Position numbers and translations under genes: made by a program. Below, piece after piece: positions 12,250-24,500 of a DNA stretch of 35,147 bases (within the stretch, counting starts at the first letter, position 1; each line of letters begins with the position of its first letter). Source of the stretch: Ettlia oleoabundans (Eukaryota; Chlorophyta; Chlorophyceae; Chlamydomonadales). The stretch is from the NCBI GenBank assembly GCA_019693395.1, contig JAAMXP010001253.1:1740-36886 (forward strand), read 5' to 3'. Below the pieces are notes generated by a model that did not search any database, was not told the origin of the DNA, and was given only the letters and a program-made list of their open reading frames with translations.

Positions 12250-12757
12250 TAAACTGTTTCATTGCTCCATTGATTCCTTTGACCAGGTTTATATGTCGTT
12301 ACAGTTCGCACCCTACTGTATACTCAATTTGAGCACTCTGATGTTACAGCGCCCTGAAATGGCGGCCCTGCCAGGTGGATGCCCGCTAGCATCTGCTCAT
12401 CTTGCAAGGTTGTTAAACTCCACATTGCAGTGAAGCTAGTGCTAGCATCAAAACGTTCCCAAAACAAACGAGTGGGCTTGTTAGGATACTCACCCGAGCC
12501 AACGCCGCGTAGGCTCCCTCATTGGCACGGTCGCCACAATCGGCGATTTCAGTACTTTGATGAAAGACGCAGCCAAGTGCGCACTGGAAGTGTTCCAGCA
12601 GTACTGGAGGGTTTGGCTTGTTAGAGGCGCTGGGCAGACTGTGGGGTGGCAGAGTCAGCTGCGATGCATCTGTATGGCATGGCAGTGAGAACCTGACAAG
12701 CGGGGCTTGGCAGCCGGAGGGGCACCGGCCACCGCCCACCACGGGAGCGCCGCTGCC
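12250..12757. other. Spacer before FkbM gene 2
   Basis: This 508-base stretch should carry the 3' end of the sphingomyelinase-like gene and the promoter and leader of FkbM gene 2. No exon similar to any family is seen. No plus-strand TGTAA was noticed, so the upstream gene may use a variant poly(A) signal. Confidence 0.4.
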
Positions 12758-15700
12758 ATGCCCAAGCTCTACTCATCACAGGCGGTGGCCAGGGCCCGGC
12801 TAGCGCGCCTGCGCCTGCTGATCCTGGTGGCGATCGCTTGCTTAGTAGGAGGATACCTGGTTGGCATCGTTTCTAATCCACCATGGGAGAAGGCAAGCCA
12901 GGCGAGCTGCAGCGTTGCTCCCCCCACCGCTGCGCCTTCCTGCCTCCGCAATGGCCATCCTCTCTGTGCAGCATCTCCCTGTGCTCCCTTCTCCGCCTGT
13001 CATCCCGCGAACATTGGTACTCTTGCCCTTCCCCGCGGTGGCTTGCAAAAACTGCCTGCATTGAGTCTACCCGACTGCGCTGCAGTCCCACCACTTCAAG
13101 CACCCACGCAAGCCGAGCCTGGTGCGGCAGGGGGAAGGCAGCTATGATCCCAAGCGGCGCATGTGCGAGGAATCCTGCCATGGTCTCAACGGCAACGGTG
13201 TCTGCGATGAGGGACGGCCAACAGTAGCACGAGCCTTGGGCAACAAGCGACGGGAGCAGGACCCTGCCAGTGCCGCCTTTGAGGTTCTGTGCGACCTGGG
13301 AACAGACTGCTTTGATTGCGGCCCCTGGGTGAGTGGGCAAGAGCTGGCGGGGTGACAGCACCAGCACTGGCGGTGGCGGCAGCAGGCCTGGCATCAGTGC
13401 ACGTTTGTGCTGCAGCAAACCTGGTGGTTTGAGCCATCTGGTTGGCCAGTGGTGTTGTTTAGAAAGCCTAAGTATGTAGCAGCTTTGCATAGTAAGGACG
13501 CAGACAGTCGAGAATATTGTTTCGGTTGACAAATCTGCCAGTGCCCCTGCCCAAGAGCCCCTCCTGTCCCTTATCTCTTGCCCTAGCACCACACAAGCAC
13601 GGATGAGGCGCTCCAGTGGCAGCCCATCAAGCAAATCCGAGAGGCAAACAGCAGCGTGAGGCTTTCTGCCTGCTTGCTGCTATTTGCCGGCTCAAGATGA
13701 TGGCGTCACCACCACGGTTCCTTTGACGCTGGCCCAGCACAAGTCGCCAGCAATAGCCCCAGTAACACTCCGACTGAAAATATCGCCATCAACAAGGTCT
13801 GCCTCATGTTTTCTTCCGCCACTTGCAGTTTCGCGCCTATGTGCGGCAAGTCGCCACTCCCCAGCCGTTCTTCATCGCCCACAGCGACCCAGACAAGGAC
13901 TTGGATGTGTCCCATCACCTCCACTCCCACGCCCTCTTTGAGCATGGCTTCACTTGGATCTGGTAAGTGCCGTTTGGCATGCAGAAACCGTCACTGTGGG
14001 ACGTGCAGCTGAGCGGCAGCGCTTGGTTGAAAACAGAGAAACATGTTGAGTGCGTGCAGTCATCCCTCATGTGCACCCGTGGCATGTGGCTGCTGATTGT
14101 CGATGTGCAGCGAGAAAGACAAAGTACCCCTTTGACATCTCCTTTAAACCTAAACCTGGGGTCGCCCTTGCACCCTTGCTTACTGTACCTTGCCTTCCCT
14201 TCTTCTCCAGGCACAACATACTAAAGGACGAGTGCATTGACCGGCAGGGCAGTCGTCGGCTGGTGGTGGATGTGGGAGCCAATGTGAGGCGGCCACATTG
14301 AGCTGCCTGTGATGCTGCCACACGCTGCCAACAGTTTTGCAGTACAGACCTGCCCGTTACATCAAGCCGGGACATGCCGTTGAACGTTCATAACATTGAA
14401 GGTCGTGCCACTCATTTTTGGCTCAGCAATCGATTGGCTGCCGCGTAGCCTTTCTGCCATCTTGTGGTCATCATGTTGGAGGCCCCTTCTCCCCCGCAGT
14501 TTGGCTACTACTCCCTAATCGCGGCATCCACGGGCTGCCGTGTGATTGCCTGGGAGCCCGTGCCGCACTTTGCCGCCTTCTTCAAGTACGGGCTGCTGCG
14601 CAACAACATGACCAGGGCTGTGCAGGTGGGACAGTAAGCAACAGCGCATTCTGTCTCGCTTGCATATCCCAGGGTTGGCGGGTGCTGGTCTTGGTGTGGT
14701 AAACAACGTTCAATAAGCTCCTTATCGTGAACTCTTCATGCCAATTTTGATCATGTTGAGATCCCATGCACCTTTGAACAGCTTCTCGCCTCCCCTCCCG
14801 CAGCTGCGAGAGTCGATTGTGACCAATGCAACGGGCGACCAGCGGAGCATGCTGGTGCCGCAGCGAGGCATCTGGGGCACCGCTGGAATCGATGGAAGAA
14901 ATATTGACCGGTGCGTGGAGAGCTGCTGCCTGCCACTAGTCACTGCTGATGCCTACCAAGCATATCTGAGCTATGCATGCTTGCAGCAGTGTGGGAGCCG
15001 CCGTAATTTGCTTGGCTTGGAATTGACTTCTCTTGTTTGGTCTGCTACTGGCCTGCCACCACCCAATGCCTGCCGCTGCCTGCCTGCTAACTGGTAGTTC
15101 CCCAGTAGATCAATCGATTACCAGGGAGATTATGTCAAAATCACGAAGCCCACAGAACGGGTGGACGAGGTGGTGAGCGAGGATGTTCTTATCATGAAGG
15201 TAAGTAAGCTTGCGTCAGGATCCCCAAGCACGATTTGTGGTTAGCCTCATGTGTTGACTGCTGGCTTGGGGGTGCGTGTTGCCTGCACAATGCTTGCGAT
15301 GTCAGTGCTCCTTTGCATTGTGCATACATTGCATGGTTGCAGGTTGATGTGGAGGGCTTTGAACCCAGCGTGCTGTTTGGTAGCAAGAACCTACTGCTGC
15401 AGGTGGGAGGGCGCTGCTAGCCTGCCCAGCAGACTGCATCATCATGTTGGCTCGATGCTGTCTGCCTATTGCCTGTGCACCGTGGCTGGTATGGAAGCAA
15501 ACTTGCACTCGCAGGCCCGCACATCATGGGACTGTCTGTTCCGCCATTCATAGTGTCTCCCCATGCGGTGTGCAGCATGAGGTGAAGCACATATTTATGG
15601 AGTACTCACCGGGGGTGGCAGGCAAGCTCGCATCAATTCAGCATCTGGCATATGTTGTGCCAGCACTGCTGCCAGTGACAGCATTGTCAGTACAACTAAC

Positions 15701-17340
15701 AACTCTTTATTATCGCACTAGCACGCCGTTGCCTTTCTCTTGCAACTAGCAGAAAGGAATCAGGACTGGCACTGGCTAGAAGAGAACCCAGCCGTGCTAA
15801 TGGGGTGGGTTGCTGCTGTACAATCGCCAAAGACACATGCAGTGCCTCCCCTGCATGACCCTCAAGCTTGACAATTTAAGTTCGCCTTATCAGGACTGCA
15901 AGCATGCAGGCTGCTCCAGGCAGGTTACACCATCTTGCACCTTCCTCACGACTTCCGCGACAAGTGGCCCGAATGGGAGGGCAGGAAAGAGCTGCCATAC
16001 ATGGAGGAGGCAAGTGCTGCCTGCCTATTGCTTTGTAGCTATCAACAATGCAAGTCAGTCAGTCAGTCAGTCATCACACGCCACTGTGTGGTTGCTAATC
16101 GGCAAACAGCCTGCAGCAGCATGCGTGCGTACAACTATGCCAGCCACAACTGAAGGGCATCAGCGTATTGCCTCATGGTATGCATGTGCCGGAGGTACTT
16201 ACTGCACAGTTTGTCAGTGTGCATGTGCAGGTGACGCTGGCTGCGATGAAAAGCGACCTGCAGGATGTGTGGCGCCTGCAGCAGGGCGCCCTGGGCTGCC
16301 CCCTGCCTGCAGAGCTGCGCGACTCTGATCCCCACTTGTTTGGTGAGCCATGCTGACTAAGCGGCAGTAGCAGTAGAAGTAGAAGTGGGGATTGTTGGGT
16401 GACACCAGCAATAGGTGAAACCAGGAGAGGCAGCCACCCACCTTCTAGAGTATTGCACTGCCTGTTGGCTCAACACCTTCACACCAGGCCAGAAACATCC
16501 CCTTCCTGCCACCCCTCCCTGCTGACTTTGCTACACTCCTCTCCAAAGCTTGCATCTAGGGGGAATCTGCCATCTGCCCCTGCTAGCGCCTGTCCATCAT
16601 CCCAGTCTGCCTGCGTGAATTGCAGGATGTGGCTCTTTGCCGGAGGGGCTGGACCCCCACAGCTTCCGCTCAACATTCGAGCACGGCACAAACCTCTGGG
16701 CCCTCCGCAAGCAGCCCTGGTTTGCCAACATAGGCCCCCCAGCTACGTTGGTCCCCACCTCTTACGATGTGAAGGTGAGCTGCTGCTTGTTCTCCTTCTG
16801 GGTCTCCTTTCTTATGCAAGGGAGGGGAGTGGTTGGGCTGAGTGGAGGCTGTCCAGCGCAGACCTGTGGTGGTGCAGATGTGGTGGGCTCATTTACTTAA
16901 CACTGGCAACATCCAACCCTGCTCGTTTGCCCTGCTCCTGCCTCCTGCCTGCCCGCAGCACAAATTCTTCGTCAAGGGTGGGGAGCTTGGTGCAGCACGC
17001 CGCCCCTGCCTGAAGCTGGAGCCACGAGTGCAGGTAGGGCAAGGGGCAGAAATCCCACTATTACTGCCAGTACCTGCCCAGCGCTGCGAGCACCCCTCCG
17101 TGTGATATTGTTAGAGTTTGCTTCTGTGTGTAGTAGCACAAATTGACTGTAACCGCGTTGCACCCCCTTGTGGCTGTCGTGTTTGTACAGGTTGCCCACC
17201 GCTGCCCCTGCACAGACAAGGACGTGTGTGGGGAGCTTGAGCAGCTGGTGAAGCAGCTGGCGGGGGAGGGCAAGGTGGCGCCATTCCCGGTGGAGGGGCG
17301 CACGGTGGAGCCAGAAAAAATGGGGATAGAGATGTGGTGA
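12758..17340 (+). CDS. Membrane-anchored FkbM-family methyltransferase, paralogue 2
   Basis: The sixteen exons are 12758-12892, 13086-13328, 13587-13655, 13829-13962, 14211-14283, 14500-14625, 14804-14910, 15106-15199, 15343-15402, 15576-15621, 15753-15804, 15910-16009, 16231-16342, 16626-16774, 16959-17033 and 17191-17340. They give 574 residues in phase. The layout copies paralogue 1: helix at about 18-38, LNR-like module (NGNGVCDEGR, CDLGTDCFDCGPW), SAM motif LVVDVGANFGYYSL, VDVEGFEPSVLFGSKN, HIFMEYSPGV and C-terminal VAHRCPCTD. Most exon lengths are identical between the copies (126, 107, 60, 46, 52, 100, 75 and 150 bases). An extra intron splits the W-HNILKD site, and the intron after the WAF/WAL motif of paralogue 1 is absent. 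Introns 1, 10 and 12 use GC donors. A lumenal glycan methyltransferase role is inferred from the anchor and family; the substrate is unknown. Confidence 0.88.
16053..16074. repeat. (GTCA)n microsatellite in an intron
   Basis: About five tandem GTCA units lie in intron 12 of FkbM gene 2 (16010-16230). This is a simple repeat with no evident function. Confidence 0.75.
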
Positions 17341-17644
17341 GCAGTGCAAGTGAGCCCTGCTTGCTTACAAGAGTGCTAACAACTCTTAGCTCCCGTGACA
17401 GCGATCCCAATGTCATAAACTGTTTTGTCCTTCTTGCATTGAGTGCTCCTCCTACATGTGACCCCTGCTCCAATTGATTGCTCCCCCGCAACACTGAATC
17501 AACCTGACCAGTTACCTATCCCTACTTAAGCGTGCATTAGTGTTTTGCACCATAATCTTACACCTCAACAACTGCAGTTTACATGTTACTGTCATCTAGT
17601 GTGATACAACTGTTCAAGTGTTACAACGCAACCCACAACTCTCC
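17341..17644. other. Convergent 3' region
   Basis: The stretch lies between the stop codons of FkbM gene 2 (plus) and the coiled-coil gene (minus). It is AT-richer than its surroundings and contains several TTACA motifs, which read TGTAA on the minus strand. No coding sequence is seen. Confidence 0.55.
17621..17625 (-). promoter_or_regulatory. TGTAA poly(A) signal of the coiled-coil gene
   Basis: TTACA on the plus strand reads TGTAA on the minus strand about 20 bases after the stop at 17645-17647. Further copies lie at 17579-17583 and 17558-17562. One of them probably marks the 3' end; which one cannot be told. Confidence 0.5.
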
Positions 17645-20600
17645 TCAACTTCCAGTCTTCAGCTCGTCATAAAGCTGCTGCAGCCGTTTGCGCCGCTCAG
17701 CCAATGCCTTCTGCCCCAGCACACTCTCACGTAGTGCCTCCTTTGATCCTCCGCTGCCGCTGCCACCACCGCACTGAGCCCCTGCTGCGCCCCCGGATCG
17801 ATACGACAGCAAGTGGCTTGCTGCTGGCACTGGCGCTCGCGCCCCAACTGGCTTGCTGCTGCCGCCAGGGACCCACATTGGTCTTGTTTGGCCTGCCGTG
17901 CCCCCAATCGAAGAGCTACCTTTCAGCAACGTGGAGCTCTGGCTGAGGTGGCGGCTGGCGGCAGCTTGATAGCCTGCAAGCGGCGCATTTGGGTGGAGCA
18001 CGAGGGAGGAGTGAAACAAGGGCGCAAACTTTCAGCTGCCCTGCCCATGCCACCGGAGCGGAGCAGCAGATTTCAAGCAGGCGCCAGCAGCAGCATTATC
18101 AGTGCCACGGCAGCCAGCAAGCGTGCTGCGCGTCAGGTTTCCTGTGCGGGTCGTCCATTTGGGATATACACAAGCAACGAAATGGCACCCACCTGGCTCC
18201 ATGAATCGTTGTTGTTGTCGCTGCTGCTGCTGCTGCGATGCTCCATCCTGCTGCAGCAACTGGCACACCGACTGGAGCATTTGCTGCATTTGACCAAACG
18301 TGTTGCGCAAGTTGCTGCTCCCAACCCCGCTGTTGCTGGACTTGGCTGCCAAGGCTGCAGCTTGCGCAAACTGCTGCTCTCTGCCGGCAAGTTGCTGCAG
18401 CTGGGCCAGTGCACTGTCTGTGGCTGCTGACACCGCCTGCTGTGCCGGCGGGGCCTGAGGATAGGCCAAATGATGCTGGCTAGCTGGAGATGGCGATGCC
18501 GCACCGCTACATGCCGATGGCACCGCCGCAATCATCCACTCACCACTGCCGCCATCAGCACCTGCAGCACTCGTCGCCACGCTGGCCGCCTTGCTTGCTG
18601 GAGCCGCCTCGCCCTGCGGCTTCCCTCCAGCCCTCAACGATGCTGCCTCCACATCTGCGCATTCCCCTGGTTTCTGGCTACGCTGGCCAGCGGCAGTACC
18701 AGTGCGCACATCATTGGGGGCCTCGCTGAAATTGGAAGCCACATGAGCCAGCATTTGATCAGCCAGCTGCAGCGCCTGCACCTCCTTGCCCACCTCCGCC
18801 TGCATGCTGCTTTGCAGCCCACTCAGAACCTGCTCCACAGGCAAGCAGCCAGTGAAACAAGCAGCAATGAGGCAGTGGAAGGAAGCGCTGGTAACAGCCA
18901 AACGCGATCAGAGCTGCACCAGCCTGCTGTGCAAGTCTGTGCGAACAGCCTTGCGCAGCATAGAGTTTTCATCGGCGCTAGCACCAATCAAGCCCGCCCC
19001 TGCCCACCTGTGCTGCCAGTACTTTCTGCGGCGACTGCGGTGCCGCTGCTGCTGTTGCCGCCGCCGAGTGCAATCCAACTGCCAGCTGGCCATGCTGGTG
19101 CTGTATGTCGGCCACCTCTCGCTTCAGTGCCTCACGCGCTCTTTCCAGCCACTGCTTCACACAGATGGAGGGGCAGTCACATTGTCACTGCCATAACCTA
19201 AGCGGCCGTTGATATTGTCCATGAGCACAGCGTGCACTGGCCCAACAGCAGCAGCAACAGGGTACATAAAGATCAGCTTTTGATGGCAGTTGCAGCCCTT
19301 TTTAAAACGAACGCTGACAGCCTGTGCCTTGCCTGCAAGCAGTCTGCACCGCTGGTTGCCGCTGCCCCCAAGGGTGGGCGCAGCTCCAGAGCCACCACCG
19401 CAGTCTTCAGCTGCCCCACTGCTGCGTGCAGCGAGCCCAGCGTGCTCTTCATGCCGCTGTCAGACTGCACATGAAGATTACAAAGGAGTGGCAGGCAGGC
19501 ATGATTGACAACAATGGATGGCTGAGGGCAGCTGAGAAGATGTGGAAAGTCGCACTGCCAGCCTGCACTTTCATGGAGAAGTAAGCAGCTGACGCGCACC
19601 AGCGCTGGCAGCTCAAAAGTGTCGCCACACCAGAAGGGTGCGTGCAGATCACGGGCACCGGCGACTCGCGACGTCCAGATCACAAACCACCTATTCCCGT
19701 ACCTTATCGATCAAAAACACAGGCTGGGTGGAGCAGCCACCTCACCAGAGCCCATCAGAGCCAAACACACCACAATACGGACGCCCCCCCACCCCCACCC
19801 CCACCCACACACACTTTGGCCAGGTGTGCCAGCGAGTCCTCCACGCTGCCCAGCCGTTTAGCCAGGTCAGCCACAGCCGCGCCGTGGTCGGCCTGGTGCG
19901 CATACTCATCCACAGCGCGCACACGCCGCTCAACCTCGGCAAGCCTTCCTGCTGGCATTGCCAAAGTTGCAATGATGTGGCAGCGTACAATTAGCGACTC
20001 ACATGTGTATGATCAAGGGAATGTTAAAGTTGCATCCCTGTAGAGAGGGTGTAGCCAAATTCAATGCTTCCGCCACTTGCCAGGTTAAGGCTAGTGGTTC
20101 AACTGGCACAACCCTTCAGCAGGCCTCAGGCAGCATCAAGTAGCAGCCGGAGTGGAGGGGCACGCAGGCCCCCGGCAGCCCGGTTGTCACCTGCAGCCTC
20201 TCCTATCCGTCGGTCGAGCTGCAAGTGGCTACTGTGGCAGGCTTCCTCTAGCCCCGCCTGCAGCCCAGATGCCACATCCTTAAGCCGTGCCTCTGCTGTT
20301 GCTTGCATCTGCTCCAGCTGGCTGTCCACACGGGCAGACACTGCAGGGATCACGGGTCGATGCCTTGCAACCTTTAAGCGGTGTGTTATGCAAGACCCTA
20401 ACCCAAGGGACAGCAGTTTTCCTAGCAGGCTGTCAATTCTACTATCCACGCACTGCCTACCATCAGCCAGCCAGCCAGCCTATTCCAGCTACTTTCAAAT
20501 TACACCATAAAATCCCACCTGCCCGCAGCTTGGTCTCCCACTCAGCCACCCTTCCTGGCTCCTCCAAGGCATTCAACCGCGCCTCCACTGCCCGCAGGCG

Positions 20601-21057
20601 GCGGCACACCTCCGCCGTTGCCTCCCGCTGTGCGGACTCTTGCTGCTCTGCAAATTGCTGCGTTGTGCTGATCAGCCGAGCAAGGTTGAGCGTTTTCTCC
20701 TCCAGCAGTCGGATGCCGCTGACAGCTTCCTCCACCCAACAGTCGAAGGATTGAGCCGTCAGGCAGGCTGCCGACACACGCTCAAGCTGACTCTCTAGGT
20801 AGGCAATGTAGGAGGTGCGATCAGTCAGCAGGCGTTCAGGGGATGGAATGACCTCCTGAAAACACAGGAATAACGCAGCATGGGCATTCAGTGGTTTCAG
20901 CTGCGCATGCCAGTGGGGCGTGGAGCAAAGGGGCGGCCAGTGGCGGCAGGTGGGTGGGTGAGCGAGGGTCGCGGCAAATATTCACCCCTGCTCGCATGCG
21001 TTCTTGTTTCTCGACTTTCTTGGCGCTGTAGGAGCCAGCGGAGCGCTGGGCCAGCAT
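17645..21057 (-). CDS. Coiled-coil protein of unknown function
   Basis: Eight exons (21057-20986, 20855-20519, 20340-20191, 19948-19815, 19464-19333, 19151-19008, 18829-18193, 17973-17645) join in phase to 644 residues. The start is the ATG at 21057; the open frame extends upstream without another ATG. I do not recognise the family. Residues 25-60 hold a conserved-looking block, EVIPSPERLLTDRTSYIAYL followed by ESQLERVSAACL. About 60-330 are mostly heptad-like helices such as RRLRAVEARLNALEE, ARVDSQLEQMQATAEARL and RAVDEYAHQADHGAAVADLA, so a long coiled coil is likely. About 340-540 are Ala/Gln-rich and low in complexity, including a poly-Gln run. The C-terminus ends in a short basic helix, ALAERRKRLQQLYDELK. 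A structural role, for example cytoskeletal or flagellar, is possible but not shown. Intron 5 starts with GC (CAG|GCAAGG). Confidence 0.75.
18208..18237. repeat. CAG/CAA triplet run encoding poly-Gln
   Basis: Tandem CAG and CAA codons on the minus strand, interrupted by an Arg codon, encode Gln tracts at the end of exon 7 of the coiled-coil protein. The run is in frame, so length changes would alter only the Gln stretch. Confidence 0.75.
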
Positions 21058-21541
21058 TGCGAGGGGGTTCGAAGGGGCGAATGGCGTGGGCAACAATGGA
21101 GGCTGTCCGACCGGATTAAGCGCATGACATACTGCAGAGGGTCATGACAGAGTACGAAACGGGATATCGCGACGTGGGCCGACCCCTGATACCTAACTGA
21201 AGACAGCCGCCGCCAGGTCAGAGGCGCCGGCATGGTGGGGGACTCTCCCCTCAGCTTTTTGCAGACTGTAGATTACATAATCACACGCAGGCACTGCGCC
21301 TTGCACGTTAGATGTGGGCTGCAATCCATTGTGCATGGAGGTTGTATGCAACACTTGCGGCAGTCCACGTGGTGTGGTACTAGTCACAAAAGAATGGGCG
21401 AGAAGCTGAGCTGCATCAGTATGTTACACAACCCTTGAACCGACGACGCATGTGGGGTGAGGTCGCAAGTACAGGTGGTGGAAGTGGTGGTCCGCAATGC
21501 CGACACCTGGGAGTTGAATCAAAAGTGCAGTCATAAATGTG
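21058..21541. other. Spacer between subtilase and coiled-coil gene
   Basis: Both flanking genes are on the minus strand. This 484-base stretch should contain the 3' untranslated region of the subtilase and the promoter of the coiled-coil gene. No exon is visible. Confidence 0.45.
21424..21428 (-). promoter_or_regulatory. TGTAA poly(A) signal of the subtilase gene
   Basis: TTACA on the plus strand (TGTAA on the minus strand) lies about 115 bases after the subtilase stop at 21542-21544. Assignment is by position and motif only. Confidence 0.45.
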
Positions 21542-24500
21542 TCACAACTGGCAGCGGCCGCCTCTTCGTGGGCAAGCTTTCTCAACCCTCAGAATCAGAC
21601 GGTTCACATTGATGATGCCCCCCGACTTAACCTTGTTCCTCAGAAAACGATAGGGATCTGAGGTTGCTCCCAGCAAGGTGGCCAGCTGCAGGCAGGAGGA
21701 AACCTTGCAACATGACTTGACAAGCCCGCACGCTGCACGAAGCCGACCCAAGACAGGCACTAACACAGAGTTACCAGAGCACATGTTGCGCTGCTCGGCT
21801 AACCTGCCCCTTCACTCACCTGCAAGTTCGTCAGACGACCACCTGAGGCGGCCTTGGCCAATGCAGCGGCACCTGCGACAAACGGTGCGGCCTGGCTCGT
21901 GCCATCTTCATAGCAATACAGTTTCCGCTTACCGCACGAGTAGTTTGGGCTGTTGTAGCCTGCATCCATATCACATGAGTTGTACATGACCATGACTGGT
22001 GGCTGTCTATTCACTGTAATTTGGTTGATGCTGGTGTCATTGGGAGGCAGGAGAGATGCAGCATGGTGCAGATTCTCTGCCTGCTGTTTTAGCTACACTG
22101 CAAGCCTACACAAGTGCAGCAGGCACGGTAACCACTTCTATGTTCAGGGCGAAACGCCCACTTGTCAGACCTGGGAGTATGGTGGAAAAGATTTGGAAGC
22201 CAGGTGCTGCCAGACCGACTGTGTTGGCACCATAGTTGCTGCAAGTAGGATTATTACGGTGCAGAGCAGCGTGATGTAGCATGGAACCAGCAAATAGAAC
22301 GTCACAGATCATCTGTCTGATAATGGCATGTAATGCAGCATGCCTATGAGTGCACCCGTCAGTCCCTCATGACAGGCAGCATGCAGCAAGCTGCTGCAGC
22401 ACAAACCCACTGAGCTCCTGCCACGTTGATGCACGCCTTCCAACAAACCCGGGGCTGTACAACCACCCTGGCACACCTCCTGGACTCTAGCCTGTTGTCC
22501 TGCTGTGTGCCAGCCACCGCCACAAAACCAGGGATGGTGTAGCTGGAGGGGTAGTAAGGGGTGATGTCGAGATCCAGCGCGAAATTTCCAGCGGAGCTGC
22601 AAGGAATGCCACGCAGGGGTAGTGGGAGCGTGGATGGGCATATCTGCGTGTTAAGGCAGCGCTTAGTCCAAGGTGATAAGTGCAGCAAATGCAGCAGCAA
22701 AACACAACATCAGCCAAACCGTCGGGCTGCCTTTCAGCTGGGCTTACTTGACGAACAGCGCGCCCCCTTTGGTGGCTGCCTCGATACTTTCCTTCAGCGC
22801 CTGTGAGTCCTGCCAAGTGTTTACTGATAGATTGATCACTTCTGCACGGCGTTCCCTGTATTTTGACCCAGGAGGCACAGAGACTGTTGATTGAAGCGGC
22901 GCATGTCGGGAGGGGTTCAGTTTTCTGTTAAGTTGCTGTCATACCTCAAAGGTGCATGCAAGTGGAATCAATGGACTATCCACATGCTGCCAGGAGCCTC
23001 AGTGCAATCCAACAAACCCAGGTCACAAACCAAAACATGTAGAACAGAGGGCCACTGTGCATACCTACAAACATCGATGCACCTCACAACGTCAGAAATA
23101 GACCCTGTGCCGAGAGAGCTCAGCGCCTTGCAGGCTAGAACGTTTGCCTGCAACGCTGTGCCTGCAATGCCGATGCCGTTGTTGCCCACCTGTTTGGAGG
23201 AAGTTGCAGGGAACGAAAAATGGCAGGCACGCAACGGATCAGCCCATCAAGGACGGCAGGTGGACGCTGCCACAATCCTGAACCTTGCCACGCCTGTTGG
23301 CAGCCTCCCTTCAGCCACAATGTGCCCCTGTGGCGCTCGTGGTATCTGGCGAATCGACCAGAAACCCATCAACACATCGCAGTCTGGCATCTACCACCGC
23401 CTCCATGACTGGGCCCAATACTGCCCCTGCCAGGGTCAAGTGGTTGCTTGCTCACCGCGCCAAGTATTCCTGCCACGTGTGTCCCATGCCCATTGTCATC
23501 AAAGTTGGCGCGCCTGTATGCCCTGGGCATGGAGTGCAGGTTGGCCACGAGGTCGGGATGGTTCCACTGCAGGAGGGGGTGGGTGGCATGCAGGGGCACA
23601 TTCTGGTTCTAGCGGGTCCATGGCATGATGCTAGCAGACACCAGGAACTGGCAGGGACGGTTAGCCTACCTTGTAACTCAACCTGCTTGGACTTGTGGTG
23701 AGATAAGGCATTGCTGAGTCACCCACACACCCTTGTGCGGCCGCTCCCAGTTGCGACAAACAGCACCCACATGCGGGCCAGGCAGCCGGGGCAACCGCTC
23801 GTCGAGCGGCACTCCTTACCATCACGCCCGTATCAACCACACATGCCAGCACGCTAGAGGCATTGCTGACACGAGGCCATGCCCTCTGCGCCTTAATCCT
23901 TTGCTGCAGGCAGGGACCCAAGGTAGGCGAGCTTAACGGTTGATGGATGGCGGAGGTGACCTGTCATTACGTGCGCGCGATATAGGTTCATTGGTCATTG
24001 GCAATGCCTCTGGCAGCAGGAATGGTTGCAGTGTGTGACAGAGGAACGACCTGACCAGGATACACAGTATACCAGAAACATATCGCAGGCATTGCTATGC
24101 TCACCAGCCCCCACTGCGTCCCATTCAAGTAGAAGGGGTCATTAGGGAAGGGGCCCGAGGGAAGGGGCCTCGGCCTGGGAGGCGGGGGGTGTGGAGTGGG
24201 AGGTGGTGGGCGTGGTCGATGCCTTGGGGGGTTTGGCGGCTTGAGATAGACATATTGGTTCCTGCTGAGTGAGACTTGGCCATCGATCTCAGCAAACACC
24301 ACCCCTGCAGCAGCCCACCAGTTTGCGGGGTCAGCCAGCCAAACAATCGGCAGGTCAGCAGGGAATCTTGCGGTTCTGTGATGAAGCCCGCCAAACTTCT
24401 TTGCACCTGGCAACTGCTGGAGCTCAGCCGCTCTCTGCGCCGCATTCCCACCGTCCACCTCCACCGTGAACATGTTGAGGCTAGGGGATAGGAGCTGCAC

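Noticed and set aside
3955..17340. Idea that the FkbM genes and the sphingomyelinase-like gene form a biosynthetic cluster
   Set aside because: The arrangement is explained by tandem duplication around a third gene, and no shared substrate or co-regulation can be seen.
22891..23628. Plus-strand open frame of 245 codons
   Set aside because: It is antisense to subtilase exons 5 and 6, which carry the His motif and the NNGIGIAG segment.
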